NCBI GenBank assembly: GCA_031426215.1
Contig: JANPKU010000033.1
Coordinates: forward strand, 62,001 to 126,000
Origin: Sva-07 sp031426215
Lineage (GTDB): Bacteria; Actinomycetota; Acidimicrobiia; Acidimicrobiales; Ilumatobacteraceae
Direction: 5' to 3'
DNA length: 64,000 nt
Shown: positions 8,861 through 17,018 of the stretch, in pieces
How positions within the stretch are numbered: the first letter of the stretch is position 1
How the letters are laid out: every line of letters begins with the position of its first letter
Notes under the pieces: model-generated
Database searches by the model: none
Told to the model about the DNA's origin: nothing
The model's input: the letters and a program-made list of their open reading frames with translations, nothing else
Program-made: the position numbers and the translations under genes

Positions 8861-10498
8861 TCAGGGTCGTTCGACCACTCGTCCGCAATCAACCTCGATG
8901 GTGCGCGTCAGGCGGACCCGGTCGAGGAGGTCACGATCATGGGTCACCAGGATGACCGTGCCCGCGAACGTGTCGAGTGCCTGCTCCAGCTGTTCGATGG
9001 CAGGAAGGTCGAGATGGTTGGTCGGCTCGTCGAGCACGAGCAGATTGGCGCCGTTGGCCATCAGCAACGCCAGCGACGCCCTGGTGCGTTCGCCGGGCGA
9101 CAGCGTGCCGGCACCTCGATGGACGTGCTCGGCACCGAGACCGAACTTGGCGAGCAGGGTGCGGGCATCCGCGATCGACAACCCGGTCACCGACGTGAAC
9201 GCATCGAGCAGCGACTCGTCTCCGAGCAGCGCCGATCGGGCCTGCTCGATCTCGCCGACCTTCACGCTGGCGCCCAGTGAGCTCGTGCCGGCATCGGGAA
9301 CGAGCCGTCCGAGCACCAACGAAATCAACGTGGTCTTGCCGCTCCCGTTCGGCCCGACCAGTGCCACACGGTCGCCCACCCGGAGGTCGAAGTCGACCGG
9401 GCCGAGCCGAAACGACCCACGCTCGACCACGGCGCCACGAAGCGTCGCCACGACATCGCCGCTCCGGCCGGTGGTGGGGATCGTCAACCGCAGCTCCCAC
9501 GCCTCCCGTGGCTCCTCCACTGCTTCCAGCCGCTCGGCAGCCTTCTGCGTTCGCGCTGCCTTGCCTGCGAGTTGCTCGGTCTGGTTCAGCTTGAAGTGAC
9601 GGATGTGCTTGTCGGTCTCCCCCGACTTCTTCACCTTGGCCTGGCCCTGCGTCGCCCATTCGCGTTCACGCTGAGCCCGTTGCTGGAGCGACGATCGTTT
9701 CGAGTCGTACTCGTCGAAGCGTTCGCGAGCATGTTGTCGGGCCAGTTCGCGCTCGGCGAGAAACGATTCCCATCCTCCGGCGAACCACGTCGCGCGATGC
9801 GAGTGATGGTCGATCTCGACGACATCGGTGATGGTTCGCCGCAGAAATGACCGATCGTGACTCACGAGCAGCACGGGCGCGTCGACGCCGAGGATCCAAC
9901 GTTCCAGTCGGTCGAGGCCGTCGAGGTCGAGGTCGTTCGTCGGCTCGTCGAGCAGGAACACATCGAAACGCGACAACAGCAACGAAGCCAGCGACGATCG
10001 CGCTGCTTCCCCGCCCGACAGCGAGTCCGTCGTCTGGTCCAGGAGCCGCTCGTCGAGGCCGAGGTCGTGCCACACCTCGCCGACGCGGGCGTCGAAGTCG
10101 GCCGCCCCGAGCGCCAACCAGCGGTCGAGTGCGTCCGAGTAGCGATCGTCCGCGCCCGGATCCGAAGATGCCAGGGCAGCGGTCGCCGCGTCGAGTTCCA
10201 CCTGCGCTCCGGCGACGCCACTTCGTCGCCCGAGGAAGCCACGAACGGTTTCGGTGGCCGATCGGTCCGGTTCCTGCGGCAGCAGCCCGACGTTCGCTGT
10301 CCGAGGAGCGACGTCGACCGAGCCCTGATCGAGCTGGACGTGACCCGCGAGCGCGCCCAGCAGCGTGGACTTGCCGACACCGTTCGGCCCGACGAGACCG
10401 ACCCGGTGGCCGGGGGCGAGCGTGAGGTCGACGTCGTCGAGAACGACAAGTGCGCCACGGACGACGGTGAGAGAACGAGCGATGAGCGATGCGGACAT
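8861..10498 (-). CDS. ABC-F family ATPase (ribosome-associated, duplicated ABC domains)
   Basis: A 545-residue soluble protein with two ABC domains and no membrane helices, the hallmark of ABC-F translation factors that act at the ribosomal E site; some protect against antibiotics. Domain 1 has GLVGPNGVGKST, LSGGEAARSSL and LLDEPTNDLD; domain 2 has ALVGPNGSGKTT, LSPGERTRASL and VLDEPTNHLD. The linker (about residues 230-320) is highly charged, as in the family. The start ATG 10498 has GGAG 9 bases upstream; GTG 10561 in the same frame would add 21 residues. A possible 4-codon leader ORF lies upstream, and attenuation is a known control mode of resistance ABC-Fs. Whether this one gives resistance cannot be told. 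Confidence 0.88.
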   Translation of the reverse strand: MSASLIARSLTVVRGALVVLDDVDLTLAPGHRVGLVGPNGVGKSTLLGALAGHVQLDQGSVDVAPRTANVGLLPQEPDRSATETVRGFLGRRSGVAGAQVELDAATAALASSDPGADDRYSDALDRWLALGAADFDARVGEVWHDLGLDERLLDQTTDSLSGGEAARSSLASLLLSRFDVFLLDEPTNDLDLDGLDRLERWILGVDAPVLLVSHDRSFLRRTITDVVEIDHHSHRATWFAGGWESFLAERELARQHARERFDEYDSKRSSLQQRAQREREWATQGQAKVKKSGETDKHIRHFKLNQTEQLAGKAARTQKAAERLEAVEEPREAWELRLTIPTTGRSGDVVATLRGAVVERGSFRLGPVDFDLRVGDRVALVGPNGSGKTTLISLVLGRLVPDAGTSSLGASVKVGEIEQARSALLGDESLLDAFTSVTGLSIADARTLLAKFGLGAEHVHRGAGTLSPGERTRASLALLMANGANLLVLDEPTNHLDLPAIEQLEQALDTFAGTVILVTHDRDLLDRVRLTRTIEVDCGRVVERP

Positions 10499-10557
10499 GA
10501 GGTACTCCGGTGAGTCAGCCGTGCCGAAGGGCGCGGTGCGAACAGACAAGGGACGGC

Positions 10558-10586
10558 TCACCGATCAGTCATCGTCGACAAACGTA
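10558..10586 (-). promoter_or_regulatory. ABC-F leader: -10 box TACGTT and 4-codon upstream ORF
   Basis: On the minus strand TACGTT (10581-10586) ends 8 bases before an ATG (10572) that opens a 4-codon ORF (Met-Thr-Asp-Arg, TGA at 10558-10560). Its stop codon overlaps the alternative GTG 10561 of the ABC-F frame. About 60 bases of leader follow before the main start with its GGAG. It could be a leader peptide for attenuation, but the ORF is short enough to be chance. Confidence 0.35.
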
Positions 10587-10638
10587 GCCGCGTGCGTGAT
10601 CCCTCCACTCCCGGGTTTCCGCAGGCACCCCTCCCCAT

Positions 10639-10691
10639 CCGAAATTGTGCGGAATCGTGACGCTCAGCGTCACGGTCGAGGTCTTTTTCGG
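10639..10691 (+). repeat. 53-bp palindromic repeat, family B copy 2
   Basis: Begins CCGAAATTG and ends CTTTTTCGG, with a central GTGACGC TCA GCGTCAC palindrome. It is the same length as the copy at 8794-8846 and shares most conserved positions. It lies in the divergent region between the ABC-F gene and the helicase gene at 10760, so it cannot be a simple terminator for either. Confidence 0.75.
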
Positions 10692-10759
10692 AAGGGGGAG
10701 GGTGACGTCGGCGGGGTGAGTTGTCGGCGAGGGGTGAAGGGGCCACACTCGGAGGGCCG

Positions 10760-12460
10760 ATGCCGACTGTGATCCTGCGACCCTGGCAGCGTGCTGCATA
10801 CGAGGCGTTCCGAGCGAACCCGCACACCGACTACCTCGCCGTCGCCACCCCCGGCGCCGGCAAGACCACCTTCGCCCTCACATGTGCCCGGGCAAGCCTC
10901 GCCCAGGAGCCACGGACCCTCGTGGTGGTCGCTCCGACCAGCCATCTCAAGGTGCAGTGGTCACTCGCCGCCCATCGCCTGGGACTGCAGCTCGACCCGG
11001 ACTGGAACCCCGGCGACGGCCTCGCACGGGACGTCCACGGCCTCGTCACCACGTATCAGCAGGTCGCAACGGGAAACACGGCGTCGAAGCTGGCCGGGTT
11101 GTCGGCTGACGGCTTCGTAATCCTCGACGAGATCCACCACGCCGGTCACGAGCGGGCGTGGGGCGACGGCATCCGCACGGCGTTCGGCCACGCTGCCCGC
11201 CGCCTCTCACTCTCGGGAACGCCATTTCGCAGCGACGCGATACCGATCCCGTTCGTGCGCTACGACGCCAGCGGAGGCGAGGGCGACATGGCACACGCCG
11301 ACTACACCTACGGCTACGCAGACGCCCTGCGCGACGGCGGTGTCGTGCGGCCGGTGTACTTCCCGCGTGTCGACGGCGAAATGGAGTGGACCACGGCGTC
11401 GGGGGACGTCGTCAACGCCAGCTTCCAGGACGAGCTGACGAAGGACCACATGTCGATGCGTCTGCGTACGGCGTTGAGCCTCGAGGGTGAGTGGATGCCG
11501 AGCGTGCTCTCGCGCGCCAACGAACAGCTCCGCTCGATTCGCCAGGACCACCGCGACGCCGGCGGTCTGGTGATCGCGATCGACCAGGACCATGCGCAAG
11601 GGATCGCCCGCCTGCTGCGCGACCGGTTCGGGACACCGGCCGACGTGGTGATCAGCGACGACCCGACAGCGTCGAAGAAGATCGCCGAGTTCGCCCACAA
11701 CGACCGCCCGTGGCTCGTTGCGGTTCGAATGGTGTCCGAGGGTGTGGACATTCCTCGGCTCCGCGTCGGCGTGTTCGCCACGACCACCTCCACCGAACTG
11801 TTCTTCCGCCAGGCGGTGGGACGCTTCGTACGCTGGCAGGCAGGTCGTCCCAGCCAGAAGGCCTACGTGTACATCCCCGACGACCCCAGGCTACGGACGC
11901 ATGCGTTCGAGATCGCCGAGGCCCGACGCCACGTCCTGCGACCGCCCGGGAGCGATGACGGCGACGAATTCCAGCTCGACGGGGGTCTCGACGACCCGCG
12001 CCATCCCGACGACGCGGCCGAACAGTTGGCGCTCTTCGCCGTGGTGTCGTCAACTGCCACCGACATCACGGTGCACACGGTGACCGAACAGGGCATTCGT
12101 TACGAGCCGCTGTTCACGCCAGAGGAACTCGGGCTGGCGCGCTACGACGACGAACTCGAGATCCCAGAGCCCCAGTTCGTCGCTGACCCGCTGCTGAGCA
12201 TCGACCTACCGGAGGTACCGACCGCAGCCGGGCTGGTGCCGTCGGGATCGCTGAGCGTCGCCGAGCGCAAGGACGACCTGCGAACGCGCAATGCGCACGT
12301 GGCGAAACGGCTCGTCGACATCACGGGCTGGGGCCACGCCAAGGTGCAGGGCGAGATGAACCGTCTCGCCGGCGTCACCCGGGTAGCAACGGCCACCACC
12401 GAACAACTCGAACGCCGGCTCCGCTACGCCGAGAGCTGGCTGCGCAAACTCCATCGCTGA
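10760..12460 (+). CDS. Superfamily 2 DEAD/DEAH-type helicase
   Basis: A 566-residue helicase with Walker A ATPGAGKTT (about residue 31), DEIHHAGH (about 122), SGTPFRSD, VRMVSEGVDIPRL and FFRQAVGRFVRW, the motif order of type III-restriction-like or RapA/XPB-like SF2 enzymes. The C-terminal 150 residues carry no known domain that I can name. The start ATG 10760 has GGAGG just upstream; an in-frame ATG at 10721 would add 13 residues. There are no restriction-modification partners beside it, so it is more likely a repair or RNA-type helicase than a restriction subunit. The substrate is unknown. Confidence 0.82.
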   Translation: MPTVILRPWQRAAYEAFRANPHTDYLAVATPGAGKTTFALTCARASLAQEPRTLVVVAPTSHLKVQWSLAAHRLGLQLDPDWNPGDGLARDVHGLVTTYQQVATGNTASKLAGLSADGFVILDEIHHAGHERAWGDGIRTAFGHAARRLSLSGTPFRSDAIPIPFVRYDASGGEGDMAHADYTYGYADALRDGGVVRPVYFPRVDGEMEWTTASGDVVNASFQDELTKDHMSMRLRTALSLEGEWMPSVLSRANEQLRSIRQDHRDAGGLVIAIDQDHAQGIARLLRDRFGTPADVVISDDPTASKKIAEFAHNDRPWLVAVRMVSEGVDIPRLRVGVFATTTSTELFFRQAVGRFVRWQAGRPSQKAYVYIPDDPRLRTHAFEIAEARRHVLRPPGSDDGDEFQLDGGLDDPRHPDDAAEQLALFAVVSSTATDITVHTVTEQGIRYEPLFTPEELGLARYDDELEIPEPQFVADPLLSIDLPEVPTAAGLVPSGSLSVAERKDDLRTRNAHVAKRLVDITGWGHAKVQGEMNRLAGVTRVATATTEQLERRLRYAESWLRKLHR

Positions 12461-12498
12461 ACGGTCGCGCTCGAAGGGCGCGGAGAAGGGTGTGGCGG

Positions 12499-12504
12499 TA
12501 GTGT
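12499..12504 (+). promoter_or_regulatory. -10 box TAGTGT, leaderless-type, DtxR-family gene
   Basis: TAGTGT ends 6 bases before ATG 12511 and no Shine-Dalgarno sequence is present, so a leaderless transcript is expected. Confidence 0.6.
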
Positions 12505-12510
12505 TGGTTC

Positions 12511-13170
12511 ATGCCTGCGAGCGGTGAACACCATCCCGCCTTCGAGGAGTACTGCGAGTGCATCTTCGAACTCCACGAAGATGACGTCGACGTGATCCAA
12601 GCACGCATCGCCGAACGACTCCAGGTATCTCGGCCAGCAGTCAGCGAGATGATGAAGCGCCTCGAGGCCGAAGGACTGATCACCTCCGACGACGGCATCT
12701 GTCTCACCGAAGCCGGCCGTCGCCTCGGCGAACGAGTCGTGCGTCGCCACCGACTGGCTGAGGTGTTCCTCACCGATGTGCTCAAGTTGAGCTGGGCCGA
12801 GGCGCACCACGAGGCCGGCAAATGGGAGCACATCATGAGCGACTCGGTCGAGAGTGCGCTCAACAACCTGCTCGGGTCACCGACGACCTGTCCTCATGGC
12901 AACCCGATCCCCGGCTCCGGTTACGAGGCGCCCGATTCCGCGCCGTTGTCCGAGCTTGCCGTCGGCTCACCGTTCACCGTGCGACGGATCACCGAAGAAC
13001 TCGAATTCGAACCCGGACTGCTCGAATTCCTCGAGGAGTCCTCGATGCAGCCAGGCCACTGCGGCACGATCACCGCAGCCTCGCCCGACGGCACCATGAC
13101 CGTCGAGATCGACGGCCGGCACATCGGCGTCGGATCGTTTGCGAGCGCGCGCATCTTGGTCACTTCGTGA
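12511..13170 (+). CDS. DtxR/MntR family metal-dependent repressor
   Basis: A 219-residue regulator, close to IdeR in length. It has an N-terminal winged helix (about 1-70, with VSRPAVSEMMKRLEAEGLI as the recognition region), a dimerisation/metal domain (about 71-140) containing the ligand-type residues of HHEAGKWEHIMSD and the Cys of CPHGNPIP, and a C-terminal SH3-like FeoA-type domain (about 150-219). Members bind Fe(II) or Mn(II) and repress uptake genes or activate storage genes. Which metal cannot be decided from the sequence. The stop overlaps the GTG of the next gene (GTGA), so a small lipoprotein is translationally coupled to it. Confidence 0.88.
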   Translation: MPASGEHHPAFEEYCECIFELHEDDVDVIQARIAERLQVSRPAVSEMMKRLEAEGLITSDDGICLTEAGRRLGERVVRRHRLAEVFLTDVLKLSWAEAHHEAGKWEHIMSDSVESALNNLLGSPTTCPHGNPIPGSGYEAPDSAPLSELAVGSPFTVRRITEELEFEPGLLEFLEESSMQPGHCGTITAASPDGTMTVEIDGRHIGVGSFASARILVTS

Positions 13171-13610
13171 CCCATCGACACCTCGGTGCGCGACTCCTCG
13201 CTCTCGCCATCACCGGTGTGATGGTTGCCTCGTGCGCCGACACCGTGGTCGAGGTCGAGTCCGACGACGGCGAGGTCAACGTCGGCGGATCGTTCGAGAC
13301 CGTGCCGACCACCACGGTGCCGATCGTCGGATCCACGTCGGAGCTGCTCGCGGAGATGTCGACCGAGATGAGCCGTTTGAGCTCGGAGATCGGCGACCCG
13401 GGTGACGAAGAAGCCACGTTGGCCCGCATCGAAACGGTCTGGGGCATCGCACGGCCGGATGTCGAGTCGACACGCCCGGAACTGGTCGGCGGCATCGACA
13501 CGACGGTCGACATGGCGACGACGGCGGTGGTTCGCCTGCGGCCAGCCGACGCCGACAAGGCACTGCGGTTGCTCACCGATCTCGTCGACCGCTACAGCGG
13601 CGGTAGCTGA
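13167..13610 (+). CDS. Small predicted lipoprotein, function unknown
   Basis: A 147-residue protein from GTG 13167, which overlaps the stop codon of the DtxR-family gene. The N-terminus is a lipoprotein signal: basic THRHLGAR, a hydrophobic stretch, then the lipobox VASC with Cys near residue 24. After it comes an acidic, Thr-rich linker, then about 80 residues likely to form helices (ELLAEMSTEMSRLSSEI and following). No domain is recognised. Coupling to a metal regulator suggests a role in metal sensing or envelope metal handling, but this is inference only. A 55-bp hairpin follows the stop by 12 bases. Confidence 0.7.
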   Translation: MTHRHLGARLLALAITGVMVASCADTVVEVESDDGEVNVGGSFETVPTTTVPIVGSTSELLAEMSTEMSRLSSEIGDPGDEEATLARIETVWGIARPDVESTRPELVGGIDTTVDMATTAVVRLRPADADKALRLLTDLVDRYSGGS

Positions 13611-13622
13611 CTTCGACCGGCT

Positions 13623-13677
13623 GTTCGAGATGTGCGCTCGGGACCGTAAACGCCGAGTCCCCTGGCACATCTCGAAC
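13623..13677. repeat. Palindrome family C copy 1 (long arms, 55 bp)
   Basis: Perfect 13-bp arms GTTCGAGATGTGC (13623-13635) and GCACATCTCGAAC (13665-13677), with a further inner CTCGG/CCGAG stem. It fills the convergent gap between the lipoprotein gene and helD. The same arms recur at 56235-56263. It is probably a bidirectional terminator or REP-like element; there is no T tract. Confidence 0.8.
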
Positions 13678-13679
13678 AC

Positions 13680-15839
13680 TCAGCGCAGAGGTTCGGGGAG
13701 ATCGTCCGCGTGGACGACGCTGAGGCGTTGCGTCGGGCGGGTCAGCGCGACGTAGAGCGACCGCATGCCGTGTTCGTGATCGGCGACGATCCGGGCCGGC
13801 TCGACCACGACCACCGCATCGAGCTCCAGCCCCTTCACCACGCTCACCGGCACCAGCGTGACACCCTCGTCGAGACCGGTCCGCGTGGCCGTGCCGTGAT
13901 TGACGCCGGCGGCGGTCAGGTGCTCGGACAATTCGTCGATCATCGAATCGGGCGCAATCACGCCGAGGCTGGCATTCGGCAACTCGCTCGTGATCGAACG
14001 CACCTCGTCGGCAACGGATGCACCGAGCCCTCCGACCGAGCGCACGAACTTCGGCATCGAGTCGCCGACACGCACCGATTGCGGTGCGCGCAAGCTGGGG
14101 GTGGCCGCCGCCATCACCCTGTTCGCCAGTTCCATGATCTGGCCGGGGATCCGGTAGCCGACCGACAACCCGATGATCCGGGACGGCTTGCGATCGGGCA
14201 GATGGTCGAGCACGTCAGCCCAGTCGGTGGGTGCCAGCGGCCCGGTCGCCTGGGCCAGATCACCGACGATGGTCATCGCACCGTTCAGCGACCGTCGAGT
14301 TGCCATCTTGAGCTGCATCGGCGTGAGGTCCTGCACCTCGTCGATCACGATGTGGCCGAACGTGCGGATCTCGTCGGTCTCGTCGATCTTGCCGTCGCGG
14401 CCAGGCTTCGGCCCGAGCACGTCACGAGCGTCGTCGAGCAACGCCACGTCGGCGGGCGTCCAGCGGACGTCGTCGACCGACTCGGACCTCGCGCGATACA
14501 GCGACAGCGCTTCGGACTCGTCGAGCACTCCCCTGGTGGCCAGCTTGAGCAATGCCTTCGATCCGAAGAGGTCGTGGAGCAACTGTGCCGGGGTGAGCAG
14601 CGGCCACATCCGGTCGAGGGCCTCACGGATCTCGGGGGTTCCACGCAACGTGTCCTTGACATCACGCGGGCCGATCTCCGGATCGCGATACGTGGCAGCG
14701 AGCGCCGACCAGACCTCGTTCTCGACGAACTTCCGGCCGCTGTTGTGACGCCGGAAACGTCGTCGAGCGTTCTTGACGATGCGGGCCGACTCGTCGACGC
14801 GCAGCCGGACGTACCCGGTGCGGAACGGGATCACCAGGTCGTCACGCAGTGCCCGTTCGCGTTCGTTGACCGCTTGGTCGATCACGTCCGACATGCGTGC
14901 ATCGCCCTTGACTCGCGCAGCAATCGTGCTGTCGATACCGCTGCGATCGTCAGGACGCAGGAACTGCACGCCCGGTACCAGATCCGCCAACACGACCTGC
15001 TCGACGCCGGCCTCACCCAACGACGGAAGGACACGCTCGATATACCGCAGGAACACGCGGTTCGGCCCGATGACGAGCACGCCCTGATCTTCGAGCGGAA
15101 ACCGGTGCGTGTAGAGCAGGTATGCGGCGCGATGGAGTGCGACGACGGTCTTGCCCGTACCGGGACCACCCTGCACCACCAGGACACCGTGCTGTGGCGA
15201 GCGAATGATCTCGTCCTGTTCACCCTGGATCGTGGCGACGATGTCACCGAGCGTTCCGGTACGACCACGTTCGAGGGCTGCCAGCAACGTGGAGTAGCCG
15301 CGCAATCCGGTGCCGTCTCCAGCATGGGCAACGTCGGACGGGCCCGTCGAGCCGTCGAGACCTTCGTCGTGGCCGAGGCCGAGATGACCTTCGCCGAACA
15401 ATTCGTCCTCGAGGCCGAGCAACTTGCGACCCTCGACCGCGAAGTGCCGCCGTCGCAGCAGCCCCATCGGGCTCCGGCCGGTCGCCCGGTAGAACGGCTC
15501 GGCCACCGGGGCACGCCAGTCGACGACCACCGGCACGCGATCCTCGTCGGCGACGGCGAGGCGACCGATGTGGAAGCTCTCGACGGCATCGGGTGACTCA
15601 GCGGAGCGATCGATGCGTCCGAACACCAGTGCCGCTGGACCGAGATCAAGATCAGCGAGTCGCTTCAACATCTGTTCGTCGAACGCGTTGCGTTCGAACC
15701 TCGCCTGGAACGTGCCACCGAGGTCGGCCTCGGTCATGTCCCGCATACGCCACGCGGCCTCGCGACTGGTGTCGAGACACTCGTACGCGTGGTCGATGTA
15801 TGCCTGTTCGTCAGCGAGATCGGGGTGCTGCTGGGTCAT
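13680..15839 (-). CDS. HelD-like RNA polymerase-associated UvrD-type ATPase
   Basis: A 719-residue superfamily 1 helicase-like protein of the HelD/HelR type, which removes nucleic acid from stalled RNA polymerase and in some actinobacteria protects against rifamycins. The N-terminal arm (about 1-60) is helical and charged, consistent with the secondary-channel arm. Walker A is VVQGGPGTGKTVVALHRAA (about residue 222), HIVIDEVQDLTPMQLK is the Walker B/motif II region, and VSVVKGLELDAVVVVEP and YVALTRPTQRLSVVH are motifs V-VI. The ATG is at 15839; a TAGCAT box 12 bases upstream could be its -10. It is divergent from hemE with only 60 bases between start codons. Confidence 0.85.
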   Translation of the reverse strand: MTQQHPDLADEQAYIDHAYECLDTSREAAWRMRDMTEADLGGTFQARFERNAFDEQMLKRLADLDLGPAALVFGRIDRSAESPDAVESFHIGRLAVADEDRVPVVVDWRAPVAEPFYRATGRSPMGLLRRRHFAVEGRKLLGLEDELFGEGHLGLGHDEGLDGSTGPSDVAHAGDGTGLRGYSTLLAALERGRTGTLGDIVATIQGEQDEIIRSPQHGVLVVQGGPGTGKTVVALHRAAYLLYTHRFPLEDQGVLVIGPNRVFLRYIERVLPSLGEAGVEQVVLADLVPGVQFLRPDDRSGIDSTIAARVKGDARMSDVIDQAVNERERALRDDLVIPFRTGYVRLRVDESARIVKNARRRFRRHNSGRKFVENEVWSALAATYRDPEIGPRDVKDTLRGTPEIREALDRMWPLLTPAQLLHDLFGSKALLKLATRGVLDESEALSLYRARSESVDDVRWTPADVALLDDARDVLGPKPGRDGKIDETDEIRTFGHIVIDEVQDLTPMQLKMATRRSLNGAMTIVGDLAQATGPLAPTDWADVLDHLPDRKPSRIIGLSVGYRIPGQIMELANRVMAAATPSLRAPQSVRVGDSMPKFVRSVGGLGASVADEVRSITSELPNASLGVIAPDSMIDELSEHLTAAGVNHGTATRTGLDEGVTLVPVSVVKGLELDAVVVVEPARIVADHEHGMRSLYVALTRPTQRLSVVHADDLPEPLR

Positions 15840-15887
15840 AACGGTCCCGAAATGCTATCGGTCGGACCCCGACTCCGGACCCGGCGA

Positions 15888-15893
15888 TAGCGT
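15888..15893 (+). promoter_or_regulatory. -10 box TAGCGT, leaderless-type, hem operon
   Basis: TAGCGT ends exactly 6 bases before the GTG at 15900, favouring that GTG over the ATG three bases later as the hemE start and indicating a leaderless operon mRNA. Confidence 0.65.
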
Positions 15894-15899
15894 CGCCCG

Positions 15900-17018
15900 G
15901 TGATGGATGCACCAGCCGCCCACGACGCCGCCCGTGCCGAATCGTCCACCGACCCGGCGCCGAACGCGGCCTTCGTCGACGCCGCGCACGGTCGTCGCGC
16001 CCATCACACGCCGGTGTGGTTCATGCGCCAGGCAGGCCGCTCGCTTCCCGAGTACCGCAGCGTGCGCGGCGACGGATCGATCCTCGAGGCGATCAAACAA
16101 CCCGAGTTGGCTGCGGAGATCACGATGCAACCGGTGCGCCGCTACGGCGTCGACGCCGCCGTGCTCTTCAGCGACATCGTGGTGGCACCTCACGCGGTCG
16201 GCTTCGGCATCGACGTGGCACCCGGCACCGGTCCGGTCGCAGAGCGGCCGTTGCGATCCAGCAACGACATCGAGCGCCTCCGCCCGTTGGAGTTCGACGA
16301 CATCTCCTACGTGATCGACACCGTCGACCTGCTCGTCGCCGAACTCGACGTCCCCCTGCTCGCCTTCGCCGGGGCTCCGTTCACCGTGGCGAGCTATCTC
16401 ATCGAGGGCCGCCCGAGCAAGGACTACCGCCACACCAAGGCATTGATCCACACCGACGAGGTGCTGTGGCACGAGGTGATGGAGCGCCTCTCCGAGTCGG
16501 CAATCACGTTCATCGACGCCCAGCTCAGCCACGGCGCTGCGGCATTCCAACTCTTCGACTCGTGGGCGGGTTCGCTGAGCCGACGCGAGTACGACCGCTA
16601 CGTGCTCCCGCATTCGCGTCACGTGTTCCGTGAACTCCGGCGCCGCCACCCCGACGCTCCGGCGATCCACTTCGGCATCGGTTGCGACCATCTGCTCGCG
16701 TCCATGCTCGATGCCGGACCCACCGTGCTCGGTCTCGACTGGCGCACGCCGATCGGTGATGCGCGCACACGCTTCGGCGACGACTTGGTCGTGCAAGGCA
16801 ATCTCGATCCGGCCCTCGTGCTGGCCGGCACCGAACCGGCGCTCGACGGCGCACGCCAGGTGCTGCGTGACAACGAACTGCCGGACACCAGCCAGCATCC
16901 CGGCCACATCTTCAATCTCGGCCACGGTGTGCAACCCGACACCGACCCGGCGGTGCTCCAAGCCGTGGTCGATCTCGTTCACGAACGCACTCGCGTCACC
17001 GAAGGGATCCCCACCTGA
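15900..17018 (+). CDS. hemE: Uroporphyrinogen III decarboxylase
   Basis: A 372-residue enzyme that decarboxylates the four acetate side chains of uroporphyrinogen III to give coproporphyrinogen III in heme synthesis. The N-terminal signature PVWFMRQAGRSLPEYR (about residues 37-52) holds the substrate-binding arginines. DAAVLFSDIVVAPHAVGFGIDVAPGTGP contains the catalytic Asp region, and GAPFTVASYLIEG is also typical. The C-terminus has FNLGHGVQPDTDP. About 30 extra N-terminal residues precede the conserved part. The start GTG 15900 is set by the leaderless promoter spacing; ATG 15903 is the alternative. Its TGA overlaps the ATG of hemH (TGATG), the first of several overlaps in this operon. Confidence 0.95.
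   Translation: MMDAPAAHDAARAESSTDPAPNAAFVDAAHGRRAHHTPVWFMRQAGRSLPEYRSVRGDGSILEAIKQPELAAEITMQPVRRYGVDAAVLFSDIVVAPHAVGFGIDVAPGTGPVAERPLRSSNDIERLRPLEFDDISYVIDTVDLLVAELDVPLLAFAGAPFTVASYLIEGRPSKDYRHTKALIHTDEVLWHEVMERLSESAITFIDAQLSHGAAAFQLFDSWAGSLSRREYDRYVLPHSRHVFRELRRRHPDAPAIHFGIGCDHLLASMLDAGPTVLGLDWRTPIGDARTRFGDDLVVQGNLDPALVLAGTEPALDGARQVLRDNELPDTSQHPGHIFNLGHGVQPDTDPAVLQAVVDLVHERTRVTEGIPT

Noticed and set aside
8592..9599. A 335-codon plus-strand frame across the lhr-ABC-F gap
   Set aside because: It crosses the intergenic palindrome and antisense ABC-F sequence and shows only Ser/Arg/Pro-rich translation.
10760..12460. Helicase as a restriction-modification or phage-defence component
   Set aside because: No methyltransferase, nuclease or defence partner is adjacent; neighbours are an ABC-F gene and a metal regulator.
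12822..13610. A 262-codon frame including the lipoprotein
   Set aside because: Its first 115 codons are a shadow of the DtxR-family gene; the lipoprotein signal peptide starts at GTG 13167.
13710..15596. A 628-codon plus-strand frame opposite helD
   Set aside because: Low-complexity His/Asp/Arg-rich translation typical of antisense frames in GC-rich DNA; helD on the minus strand carries all helicase motifs.
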